A stretch of 64,000 bases of DNA from Elusimicrobiota bacterium. Lineage in GTDB: Bacteria > Elusimicrobiota > Elusimicrobia > Elusimicrobiales > Elusimicrobiaceae. This document shows, piece by piece, positions 8,563 through 15,844 of this stretch; position 1 is the first letter of the stretch; each line of letters starts with the position of its first letter. The DNA is taken from positions 20,714 through 84,713 of the forward strand of contig WRFH01000006.1 in the NCBI GenBank assembly GCA_009778915.1. Direction: 5' to 3'. Made by a program: the position numbers and the translations under genes. The notes under the pieces are model-generated. The model was given only the letters and a program-made list of their open reading frames with translations, ran no database searches and was not told where the DNA came from.

Positions 8563-9360
8563 ATGAAGAAATATATTGTTTTTGCCGCCGCGGCAATTTT
8601 GACATTACCGGCGTTTGCGCAGAATGACAGTATCATGAAGGAGTATCCAGTACAGCAGCCTCTTAAACAGAGAAACTATGAAGACCCGAAGGAGCAGCCC
8701 GTCTACACGGCGGACCAGGACACTATTTCTTCCAAAGTAGCGGACCAGTCTAAAAAAGAACAATTCCAAAACCAGCTCTCGGCTGAAATAAAAAACGGCG
8801 CGGTCAAAAACGTCAGCGGCAATATACCGGATATGTCCGGCGTAAAAACGCCGCCGCCTTTTGCCTCCGCCGCGCTTAAGGATGTTAAAGGGCTTCTGGC
8901 GGCTTTTCCCGAGGACTCTAATAAAAACTTCATGCCTTTTGACTCTTTTGCAAAAGCGCTGAATAATCCCAAAGAGAATAATATAGGAAAACTTGGGGAG
9001 ACGATGTTTGACAGCCTTAACAGCTGGCTGGGTACGGACGTAAAAGAAAAGAAACAGCCCGTCAAAGTCTGCACGGCTAACGAAATAGTGCAGGCGTGGA
9101 GGCCATTGATAGAGGCAAGCGCGGACGGCCAGATAAAAATAGAAAATGAAAATACGTTTAAATTTTTCTGGCGGAATTCGTCCGATATGTTCAGCAAGGC
9201 GTATACTATATGCTCTAATCTGGAGCAGAAGTATGAAGAAACGAAAAACGCTGACGCGGTGTACGCGAATTACATGCGTACCAATGATAAATCAAAAGCT
9301 ATGATGAACAGAAATATGAACTTAGCTTTTGTCGCGCTTGTAATGCAAAACAGCAAATAA
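8563..9360 (+). CDS. Hypothetical exported protein
   Basis: A 265-residue protein with a signal peptide (MKKYIVFAAAAILTLPAFAQ). I chose the ATG at 8563 because AGGAG at 8551-8555 is correctly spaced before it and the signal peptide starts there. The in-frame ATG at 8548 would add five residues (MRRYR) and lies upstream of that site. The mature protein is hydrophilic, with a Lys/Gln-rich first third and a helical C-terminal half containing two cysteines ('VCTANEIVQAW' and 'AYTICSNLEQKYEE') that could form a disulfide. I do not recognise a family. It is divergent from hppA and followed by a clear terminator. Confidence 0.75.
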   Translation: MKKYIVFAAAAILTLPAFAQNDSIMKEYPVQQPLKQRNYEDPKEQPVYTADQDTISSKVADQSKKEQFQNQLSAEIKNGAVKNVSGNIPDMSGVKTPPPFASAALKDVKGLLAAFPEDSNKNFMPFDSFAKALNNPKENNIGKLGETMFDSLNSWLGTDVKEKKQPVKVCTANEIVQAWRPLIEASADGQIKIENENTFKFFWRNSSDMFSKAYTICSNLEQKYEETKNADAVYANYMRTNDKSKAMMNRNMNLAFVALVMQNSK

Positions 9361-9375
9361 TTTTTGCGCCGAAGT

Positions 9376-9406
9376 AAAAACCCCGCCGGTAAAGGCGGGG
9401 TTTTTT
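9376..9406 (+). terminator. Bidirectional intrinsic terminator
   Basis: AACCCCGCC and GGCGGGGTT pair around a short GGTAAA loop, with T-rich sequence to the right and A-rich to the left. It separates the convergent genes ending at 9360 and 9405. Confidence 0.9.
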
Positions 9407-12263
9407 ATTTTTTTTCAACATCGCGTTTAATCAAAACCGCCAGCGGCGGCAGAGTAACAACGGCGTAATCATAAGCGGTTTTGCCGTCTTTATCCTTTAT
9501 ATTAATATCGCCGCCGGCGGATTTGAATATATTGTAAAAATCTACTATACGTTTGGGCATAACTTCCTTATAGTCGTCCATATACATCCTTGTCCGCGCG
9601 AGATAGTGCAGCGCGGTGCGGCCGTCATTATCCCGCAGGTTAACATCCGCGCCCCACTTGATAAACTGTTTTATAAACTCGTTATTTCTGTCAGTCGCTC
9701 TTTCCGCAGAGAACATCAGAATAGTCATGCCGTTTCCTTCAAATCCGGCGGAGGATAACGGGTGCACCGCGTACGTCGTTTTGGCGTTAATGCTTACGCC
9801 CTCGTCCATAAGAGCTTTAAACCTTGTGACGTCGTCATAATGCCAGCAGGAATATAAGGTGTACCACCACTCGGCCGTAATGTCGCGCTTCGCGCCGGCT
9901 TTTTTCAAAATTTCCGCCGCCTCTTTATACTCCGACACGTCGGCAACGGTAAGCGCGCTGATATGGCTGTCGTCGATATCGTTCACGCGGGCGCCGCTGT
10001 CCAGCAACAATTTTATTATCTCCGGCTCCGCGCGCCTGTATACTGCAAAAGCCAGAACGCCCGCGCCGTCTACGTCTTTGGCATTCACGTTAAACCCGGC
10101 GTTTATTAATTGCTTGAAGAAATCATATTTCCCCGGATTGGTATCAAGAATATATATTAACGCGTTCTTCCCGTCCACCGGCGTATTAACATCCGCGCCC
10201 GCCGCGATAATGCGCGAAAGTTCGTCCTTGTCATAACGGTATCTGTTTCTATATTCTTCGACGATTTTTACAAAGGCGTCGTTAAACGCTTTTTTCGGCA
10301 CTTTTCCGCCGAGGCCGGCTTCCTTTACCGTCTTAAAACCTTCTTCGGTGTCAAGATAGTCAAATAAAGTTTTATTTTCTTTATTCTTGATATCCGTTTT
10401 CGCGCCGGCTTTGAGGAGGATTTTCATCGCGCCGAAATTCGCCTCTTTCGCGCTGAGCAGCAGCGGCGTGTTGCCGTCATTATCCTTTATATTAATATCC
10501 GCGCCGGATTTTATCAGAAGTTCCACTATTTCATTATGATTCTGCGGCGGCGGAGCGGCGGGGTCCCCGTGCGCGCCGTTCTCGCGGTCCCGGCGGGAGC
10601 CCATCGGTATCGGCCAAATCATAACGTAATAATGCTGCCCGCCCGCGGCGCGGTGCAGCGCGGTTTTACCGGTTTTATCTTTGGCGTTTATATCCGCTCC
10701 GGCTTTGATTAAGAGCTCCGCCGTCTGCGGCGGGACAATATTATTCTCATCGTAAGAAGCTTTGTCATAACCGGCGTAAGCGTTTAAAATAAGCGGCGTC
10801 ATGCCTTCGCGCTCGTCGTTTTTCTCTTTCGCGTCGGGTTTGAATTTATAATTGACATCCGCGCCTTTGGACAAGAAAAATTTTGCGGCCCACGCTTTCC
10901 CGTCCCGCGCGGCGCGCAGCAGCCCTTCGTCAGCTTCAGACGGAGAAACCGGAATATTTATTTTATTTTCGTCCAACGCGCGCAGCAGATTAAAACGCGC
11001 CAGCGCGTGCGGGGGGAGTTTTTTGTTATCCGTTTTGATACCTTTGGAAATAAGGAATTTCGCGGTTTCGTAATCGTCGGTAAAAAACAGCGCGTTATAT
11101 CCCTGCTCGTTTACTGCGTTTATGTCCGCGCCGGCGTCAAGCAGCAGTTTTGCCGTCTTTAAATCATTGTGCGCGATTGAATTTAAAAAGGCGTAGGAAT
11201 AAGAATCTCTGTTGGCGCCGTTTTTGATGAGGAATGAAACAATGTCATAAGAATTATACAGACCGTCGGAAAAATATACTACAAGCGGCGTGCCGCGGAA
11301 AGACGGATTTTTATCTTTAAGCAGATTTTTTGCCAGCCCGAAATTGCTGTTGTCCAGAGCGGCCGGCAGCGGCGGCCAGCCGTACCTGTCAGCGTCCGCG
11401 TCAAATTTTACGCCGCTTTCAAGGAAAAAATTTATCACGTCTTCGCTGCAGTGTTCCATTGCCCACGGAAAAATCTCGCCTTTGTTGATGTCCGTAAGTT
11501 TCGCGCCTTTGGACAAAAGATATTTGATTATCGGCACGTCCTGGTCTTCGCGGCTGTTAAATTTTCTCTCCGCCGCGCGCTGTATGATTGTAGACCTGAA
11601 ATGATTACTGTAACCTTTAGGATTGGCCTTTTTATCTTCAACGGCATATTTGACTATATCAAGATTCCCGCCGGTGACCGCGTAGGCCAAAGTTTCCTGC
11701 CAGTCAATTTTTTTCTTTCTGTCCGCAATGAATTTAAAAATTTCAAAGTGCCCGGTATACGCCGCCGCGCGCAGGGGGGAGGAGCCGCTGTCCGGGTTTT
11801 CATAATCAATGTCCGCGCCTTTGCTTACCAGATATTTTACCGTCTTAAAACTGCCGGACTCCGCCGCGCAGTTTAACGGCGTAAGGCCGCCGTTGGCGCG
11901 GTAGACGGCGTTAACGTCCGCGCCGGCTTCAACCAGAGTTTTAGTCATTTCAAGATTGCCTTTCCAAGCGGCGTAGTGCAACGCGGTTTCGCCGGACTGG
12001 TCTTTCGCCTTGACATCCGCGCCTTTGGACAACAGAAATTTAACAAGCTCGTTATTCCCGCTTGACGCCGCGCCCATCAAAAGAGTATTGCCGTTCTCAT
12101 CCGGCAAATTCAGGTCCGCGCCGGCGGCAACGGCTTGTTTTACCGCGTTTAAATCGCCTTTCCAGGCGGCGTTCATCAGATTTTCTTTATCTTTCTCCGT
12201 CATAGCGCAAACTCCGTTAAGCGTCGCCGCCAAAAAAACCGCGGCTAAAATTATTTTCTTCAT
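9405..12263 (-). CDS. Large exported ankyrin-repeat protein
   Basis: A 952-residue protein from the ATG at 12263, where a signal peptide begins (MKKIILAAVFLAATLNGVCA). The reading frame stays open further upstream to 12377, but those codons overlap the next gene and would bury the signal peptide, so I reject that start. The rest is a solenoid of about 20 or more ankyrin repeats with the consensus 'G.TpLh.Aa..G..eivk.Ll..GAdvn..d', for example 'SGETALHYAAWKGNLEMTKT'. A looser segment around residues 530-560 contains a His/Pro-rich insert ('APPPQNHNE'). Ankyrin solenoids bind proteins; this one would do so in the periplasm or outside the cell. There is no strong ribosome-binding site. A second, smaller ankyrin protein lies at 40371. 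Confidence 0.88.
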   Translation of the reverse strand: MKKIILAAVFLAATLNGVCAMTEKDKENLMNAAWKGDLNAVKQAVAAGADLNLPDENGNTLLMGAASSGNNELVKFLLSKGADVKAKDQSGETALHYAAWKGNLEMTKTLVEAGADVNAVYRANGGLTPLNCAAESGSFKTVKYLVSKGADIDYENPDSGSSPLRAAAYTGHFEIFKFIADRKKKIDWQETLAYAVTGGNLDIVKYAVEDKKANPKGYSNHFRSTIIQRAAERKFNSREDQDVPIIKYLLSKGAKLTDINKGEIFPWAMEHCSEDVINFFLESGVKFDADADRYGWPPLPAALDNSNFGLAKNLLKDKNPSFRGTPLVVYFSDGLYNSYDIVSFLIKNGANRDSYSYAFLNSIAHNDLKTAKLLLDAGADINAVNEQGYNALFFTDDYETAKFLISKGIKTDNKKLPPHALARFNLLRALDENKINIPVSPSEADEGLLRAARDGKAWAAKFFLSKGADVNYKFKPDAKEKNDEREGMTPLILNAYAGYDKASYDENNIVPPQTAELLIKAGADINAKDKTGKTALHRAAGGQHYYVMIWPIPMGSRRDRENGAHGDPAAPPPQNHNEIVELLIKSGADINIKDNDGNTPLLLSAKEANFGAMKILLKAGAKTDIKNKENKTLFDYLDTEEGFKTVKEAGLGGKVPKKAFNDAFVKIVEEYRNRYRYDKDELSRIIAAGADVNTPVDGKNALIYILDTNPGKYDFFKQLINAGFNVNAKDVDGAGVLAFAVYRRAEPEIIKLLLDSGARVNDIDDSHISALTVADVSEYKEAAEILKKAGAKRDITAEWWYTLYSCWHYDDVTRFKALMDEGVSINAKTTYAVHPLSSAGFEGNGMTILMFSAERATDRNNEFIKQFIKWGADVNLRDNDGRTALHYLARTRMYMDDYKEVMPKRIVDFYNIFKSAGGDINIKDKDGKTAYDYAVVTLPPLAVLIKRDVEKK

Positions 12264-12298
12264 TTTTTTATGATAGCAAAATGGGGGGAAATACGCCG

Positions 12299-12718
12299 TT
12301 ATCCGATTGACGGTTTGAATAACTGCACTGTCATAAGAAGAGTAAACAATATATAAGAAAGCCAAAAAACGCCGCATATCATATTACTGTTTTCATCCGG
12401 GTCCTTAATAAGGTAAATCAAAGTCTGCGTAATAATAAAAGCCGGTCCCGCGACTCTTGCCGCCGCGAAAGCAAACCAGCTTACCGGAAAAACAGTCGGC
12501 AGCAGCCACATTGCGGCGGGAATAATATAAGAGGCCGCAATATTGCGGATTTCTATATCGTCTAACTCAAAAGCCCAATCGCACACTTTGGCAACGGTTA
12601 ACCCGGTGGAATAAGCTATGAAAAAGTAAAGCAGTGTTTCCGCGATTGACTTTAAAATTTCTCTCATGGGTAATATTGTACTATAATCCAATAAGGTTTT
12701 CATTTCTATGTTTAACAT
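12299..12718 (-). CDS. Small multi-pass membrane protein, unknown function
   Basis: A 139-residue protein with about four hydrophobic segments: around residues 25-45, 62-80, 82-102 and 112-132 ('ICGVFWLSYILFTLLMTVQL'). I recognise no family. The ATG at 12718 has GGAG about 11 bases upstream; an internal Met (residue 18, 'MREILKSIAETLLYF') is an alternative start. It lies 35 bases upstream of the ankyrin gene on the same strand, so the two may be co-transcribed. Confidence 0.65.
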   Translation of the reverse strand: MLNIEMKTLLDYSTILPMREILKSIAETLLYFFIAYSTGLTVAKVCDWAFELDDIEIRNIAASYIIPAAMWLLPTVFPVSWFAFAAARVAGPAFIITQTLIYLIKDPDENSNMICGVFWLSYILFTLLMTVQLFKPSIG

Positions 12719-13492
12719 GTCTTTAACGCTCCTTTTTATAAAGTTTTACTTGACCTGAACCCCAAAAATCAAAATTGACTGCAAATTTAGAGATGGGGGA
12801 CTTATTTGTCATACCTATTTAACTACTGATAATTTTTATTATGTTAATATTTATAGGGCTTCTCAGAATCAATCCTTTAACTATATTTATTATCATAAAA
12901 AGCTTATTTTTGCTTATTTTATAGCTAATTGTATACTTAACCTAATATTTATTTAAGATATATTTTGGCAAGCAAAAATATTTCAGCAAAATTTATAACA
13001 AAAATACTGAGACAATAAACATAAAATCTTATTTGACTTATTAGATATTTGTTTAAATAAATCTGTTAAAATTCACAATTATTTTATATTTTCAAAATTG
13101 ACCTCAATTTTAAAACGCTTTATTTTGAGTCCCGGGGTACTTAGATATACCCAAAAATCAACCTCGGCGGATACCAATTTTCAGTAAAACCAAAATTGTC
13201 ATACCGTTGAACCCGTTTTTAAGGTTTGTGAAATTTTGATTTGGGGGTATACAGGTATACCTCAAAACCAAATTTCAAAAAACCGGCTTTTGTCAAAAAT
13301 CACAGAAACCAGCCAAAAAATTGTCAAAGCGTTAAAACCCCAATTTTTAAATTTTATTAATTAACAAAACAATATTATAAAAACTTACAATTTTATAATT
13401 TCGTATAATTTAAAAGTCCACAAATTAACTTACCTTGGATGCACGGAACTAATTAAAAAAATCTCTTCCCTACGGGGGAGGGGGTTTAATTT
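12719..13492. other. AT-rich 774-bp intergenic region, no gene seen
   Basis: This is the longest gene-free stretch outside the repeat clusters. Its AT-richness is above the window's average and every frame has stops. The middle holds recurring short strings such as 'caaaattg', 'ggtatac' and 'tataccc', and the imperfect inverted repeat at 13230-13276. A -10-like TATAAT at 13404-13409 may serve the gene at 13493. It may be remnant sequence or a regulatory RNA region, but I cannot support a specific call. Confidence 0.5.
13230..13276. repeat. Imperfect inverted repeat
   Basis: The left arm starting GAAATTTTGATTTGGGG pairs with the right arm ending CCAAATTTC, with mismatches and wobble pairs, around a centre that holds GGTATAC and GGTATACC. 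It could fold as a long hairpin on either strand. Confidence 0.45.
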
Positions 13493-14155
13493 ATGAAAAT
13501 CAAATGGCTGTTTATTTTTTTACTCCTCCCCCCCTTGCTGCCAGCGCAGGAGGACGCCGTTCCCCCCGCTTTCACGGCAGGGGATATTCAGCTGCGGGAA
13601 GCCGGTTTTGTAAATATGGCTTATCCCCCCTTCCCCAAATTTTATTTTGACATGCGTTACGCCGGAACGGAGAATTTTACAGGCAAAAAAATTTATAATT
13701 TCCGCTCCTGCTGGCTGCGTAAAGAGGCGGCGGAAGCCGTGGTAAAAGCCTATGATTTGCTCCAGAAACGCAGGCCGGGCCTGACATTTTTATTTTATGA
13801 CTGCTACCGTCCGGAAAGCGACCAGCAGACATTATGGGACGCCTACCCGGACCCGCGCTACATCGCGCCGCCGGAAAAAGGCTCCCGCCACAGCCGCGGC
13901 ATGGCCGCAGATATCACGCTTGCAGGCGCAGACGGCGCGCCGCTTGAAATGCCGACGGGATTTGATTCCTTTTCCCCCCTCGCGCATATGAATTATAACG
14001 GCAAAAAAATTTCCGCCAGCGCCAAACAAAATAGGGAATTGCTCAAACAAATCATGCTGGACGCGGGCTTCACTTATACGCGCACGGAATGGTGGCACTT
14101 CGACAAAATCGGCTGGGCTGAATATCCGATAGAAGACATACAGCCGGAAGACTAA
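13493..14155 (+). CDS. D-alanyl-D-alanine dipeptidase, VanX/DdpX type (peptidase M15D)
   Basis: A 220-residue zinc peptidase with a signal peptide (MKIKWLFIFLLLPPLLPAQE). The M15D motifs are all present: 'FLFYDCYRPESDQQ' (the Arg that stabilises the transition state), 'GSRHSRGMAADITL' (the SxHxxGxAxD motif with zinc ligands His and Asp) and 'TEWWHF' (catalytic Glu and the third zinc ligand His). The enzyme cleaves D-Ala-D-Ala. In vancomycin-resistant bacteria VanX does so in the cytoplasm; exported relatives such as DdpX recycle D-Ala from peptidoglycan, which fits the signal peptide. There is no vanH or vanA neighbour, so resistance is not implied. The start follows a very strong purine-rich site (GGGGGAGGGGG), which may be a remnant of the G-rich arm of the dispersed repeat seen at 47695. 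Confidence 0.92.
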   Translation: MKIKWLFIFLLLPPLLPAQEDAVPPAFTAGDIQLREAGFVNMAYPPFPKFYFDMRYAGTENFTGKKIYNFRSCWLRKEAAEAVVKAYDLLQKRRPGLTFLFYDCYRPESDQQTLWDAYPDPRYIAPPEKGSRHSRGMAADITLAGADGAPLEMPTGFDSFSPLAHMNYNGKKISASAKQNRELLKQIMLDAGFTYTRTEWWHFDKIGWAEYPIEDIQPED

Positions 14156-14190
14156 ATGGCGTCCCTCCGTCAAACTTTGTATAATAAAAT

Positions 14191-14787
14191 ATGGGTAATT
14201 TTGTGCTGGTTGTGTCGTCGCCGTCAGGCGGCGGAAAAACAACTATTATAAACGAACTCCTTAAGCGGCGGAAAGATATTAAAAGAGTCGTCACCGCCGC
14301 CACGCGCGCCCCCCGCGAAGGGGAGAAAAACGGGCGGGATTATTTGTTCTGGTCTGTCAAAGATTTTGAGTCCGCGATAAAAAAAGGGCAGATGGCGGAG
14401 CACGCGAAAGTTTTTGCGGATTACTACGGCGTGCCGAAAGCAGGTCTTGAAACGCCGCTTAAAAAAAACCTCATTCCCATTTTGGTTATCGACGTGCAGG
14501 GCGCAAAAACAATAAGGAAACTTTATAAAAACAGCGTGCTTGTTTTTATAATGCCGCCAAGCTGGGCGGAACTAAAAAAACGGCTGCTTGCCAGACCTGG
14601 CGGCACAAACGATATTGAGTTGCGCCTTAAAACCGCAAAAAAAGAAGCCGCGCAGATTAAGCATTATGATTATCTTATAATCAACGATAAACTTGAAAAC
14701 GCGGTAAACGATTTGTCAGATATTATAACGGCTGAAAAGCTTAAAGTAAAACGGAGCAAAAACAATGTCAACAGAAAAAGAATTTGA
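14191..14787 (+). CDS. gmk: Guanylate kinase
   Basis: A 198-residue cytoplasmic enzyme that phosphorylates GMP to GDP. The P-loop is SSPSGGGKTT (residues 8-17). GMP-binding residues appear in 'TRAPREGEKNGRDYLFWS' and in 'VFADYYGVPK'. 'IDVQGAKTIR' corresponds to the conserved DVQGA strand, and 'KKRLLARPGG' to the lid region. Its length is typical. It overlaps rpoZ by 23 bases; gmk-rpoZ-priA is a widely conserved order, here with a glycosylase gene in place of coaBC. A TATAAT at 14180-14185 ends six bases before the ATG and no Shine-Dalgarno is visible, so a leaderless or very short-leader transcript is possible. Confidence 0.97.
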   Translation: MGNFVLVVSSPSGGGKTTIINELLKRRKDIKRVVTAATRAPREGEKNGRDYLFWSVKDFESAIKKGQMAEHAKVFADYYGVPKAGLETPLKKNLIPILVIDVQGAKTIRKLYKNSVLVFIMPPSWAELKKRLLARPGGTNDIELRLKTAKKEAAQIKHYDYLIINDKLENAVNDLSDIITAEKLKVKRSKNNVNRKRI

Positions 14788-15055
14788 CGCAAAATTAATG
14801 GACTACGGCGGGGACCGCTACAACATGGTAGTGCTGGCCACGATGTGGGCGAAGGAACTGAGGAAAAAAGACGAATATAAAAACCAGCCCGCCGCCGTAG
14901 TAATCAAAGTCGCGCTGGACGATATTTTGTCAAACAAAATCACCAAAGAGCAGGTTCTGGCCGCGTGCAAAGACAGCTATGAACGCGACGTTAAAGCCGC
15001 CGAAGAAGCCAAAAAAGAGGCCGAAAGAAAAGCCAAAGAACCTCTTAAATTATAA
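14765..15055 (+). CDS. rpoZ: RNA polymerase omega subunit
   Basis: A 96-residue protein matching the small omega subunit, which helps assemble and stabilise RNA polymerase by holding the beta-prime C-terminus. The core 'GDRYNMVVLATMWAKELRKK' corresponds to the conserved 'NRYxLVxxAxxRAxQL' helix, and 'VVIKVALDDILSNKIT' to the second conserved helix. The C-terminal 30 residues are a charged Lys/Glu/Ala helix. The position directly after gmk supports the call. It overlaps gmk by 23 bases, and its stop TAA overlaps the next start (TAATG). Confidence 0.88.
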   Translation: MSTEKEFDAKLMDYGGDRYNMVVLATMWAKELRKKDEYKNQPAAVVIKVALDDILSNKITKEQVLAACKDSYERDVKAAEEAKKEAERKAKEPLKL

Positions 15056-15843
15056 TGAAAAAAGAAGCGCGGGATTTGGCGCGGGAATTTAAGACGTTCC
15101 TTGCCAATAATGAAGAAGAGGATTTTATAATGAAAGCGGGGGCTGCCAAAACCCCCGCTTCTTCAACTATGCCCGAAAAAGAAAATCCGGCGGAAACCGC
15201 CGCGCCTTCATTTTCAGACGGCGAAAAAGCCGAAATTCTGGCGGAAACCGCGTCCGCAATCGCACGCTGCCAAAGATGTCCTCTCGGCACCACGCGCATT
15301 AAAGCCGTCCCCGGCGAAGGCAACCCAAACGCTAGACTAATGTTCATCGGCGAAGGCCCGGGGTTTGACGAAGACCACCAGGGCCGCCCGTTCGTAGGCC
15401 GCGCCGGTCAGCTGCTTGACAAAATGATTGAGGCTATGGGCCTCCAACGCGGCGAGGTTTTTATCGCCAACATGGTTAAGTGCCACCCGATGATAGACGC
15501 TACCGATACAGAGAAACGCGGCAATGACCGCCCGCCGTCTCTGGAAGAAATCGCGTTATGCCGCAAATTTATTGAGTCGCAGATTGCCGTCATCAGGCCG
15601 CAATATATCGTCGCGCTGGGCGGCGTGGCGGCAAAAAGTTTAATCAAAGATACGTCGCTCTCCGCGCTGCGCGGCAAAGTGCACGAACTGGAACTTGATT
15701 CCGCCGACCTCGACGGCAGCGTAAAAATTATCGCCACTTACCACCCCGCCGCGCTGCTGCGTAACCCCAACTGGAAAAAAGACGCGTGGGAAGATTTAAA
15801 AATGCTGATGCGCGAAATGAATCTCAAAATCCCCGGGAAATAA
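15055..15843 (+). CDS. Uracil-DNA glycosylase, family 4 (iron-sulfur type)
   Basis: A 262-residue DNA repair enzyme that removes uracil from DNA. After a charged, probably disordered N-terminal 75 residues, 'CQRCPLGTTR' gives the first two Fe-S ligands. 'GEGPGFDEDHQGRPFVGRAG' is the uracil-recognition motif 1. 'ANMVKCHP' and 'ALCRKF' supply the other two cysteines. 'ALGGVAAKSL' and 'ATYHPAALLRNP' (motif 2 His) complete the family 4 pattern. The four-cysteine arrangement separates it from family 1 (Ung). The operon with gmk, rpoZ and the priA-like gene is very tight, with an overlap at the start and one base before the next start. Confidence 0.95.
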   Translation: MKKEARDLAREFKTFLANNEEEDFIMKAGAAKTPASSTMPEKENPAETAAPSFSDGEKAEILAETASAIARCQRCPLGTTRIKAVPGEGNPNARLMFIGEGPGFDEDHQGRPFVGRAGQLLDKMIEAMGLQRGEVFIANMVKCHPMIDATDTEKRGNDRPPSLEEIALCRKFIESQIAVIRPQYIVALGGVAAKSLIKDTSLSALRGKVHELELDSADLDGSVKIIATYHPAALLRNPNWKKDAWEDLKMLMREMNLKIPGK

Positions 15844-15844
15844 A

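Noticed and set aside
12263..12377. Longer start for the large ankyrin gene (990 codons)
   Set aside because: The extra 38 codons overlap the next gene and would place a signal peptide internally; the Met at 12263 begins a typical signal peptide.
12719..13492. tRNA or other structured RNA gene in the long intergenic gap
   Set aside because: I found no T-loop or acceptor-stem pattern, and only one imperfect inverted repeat.
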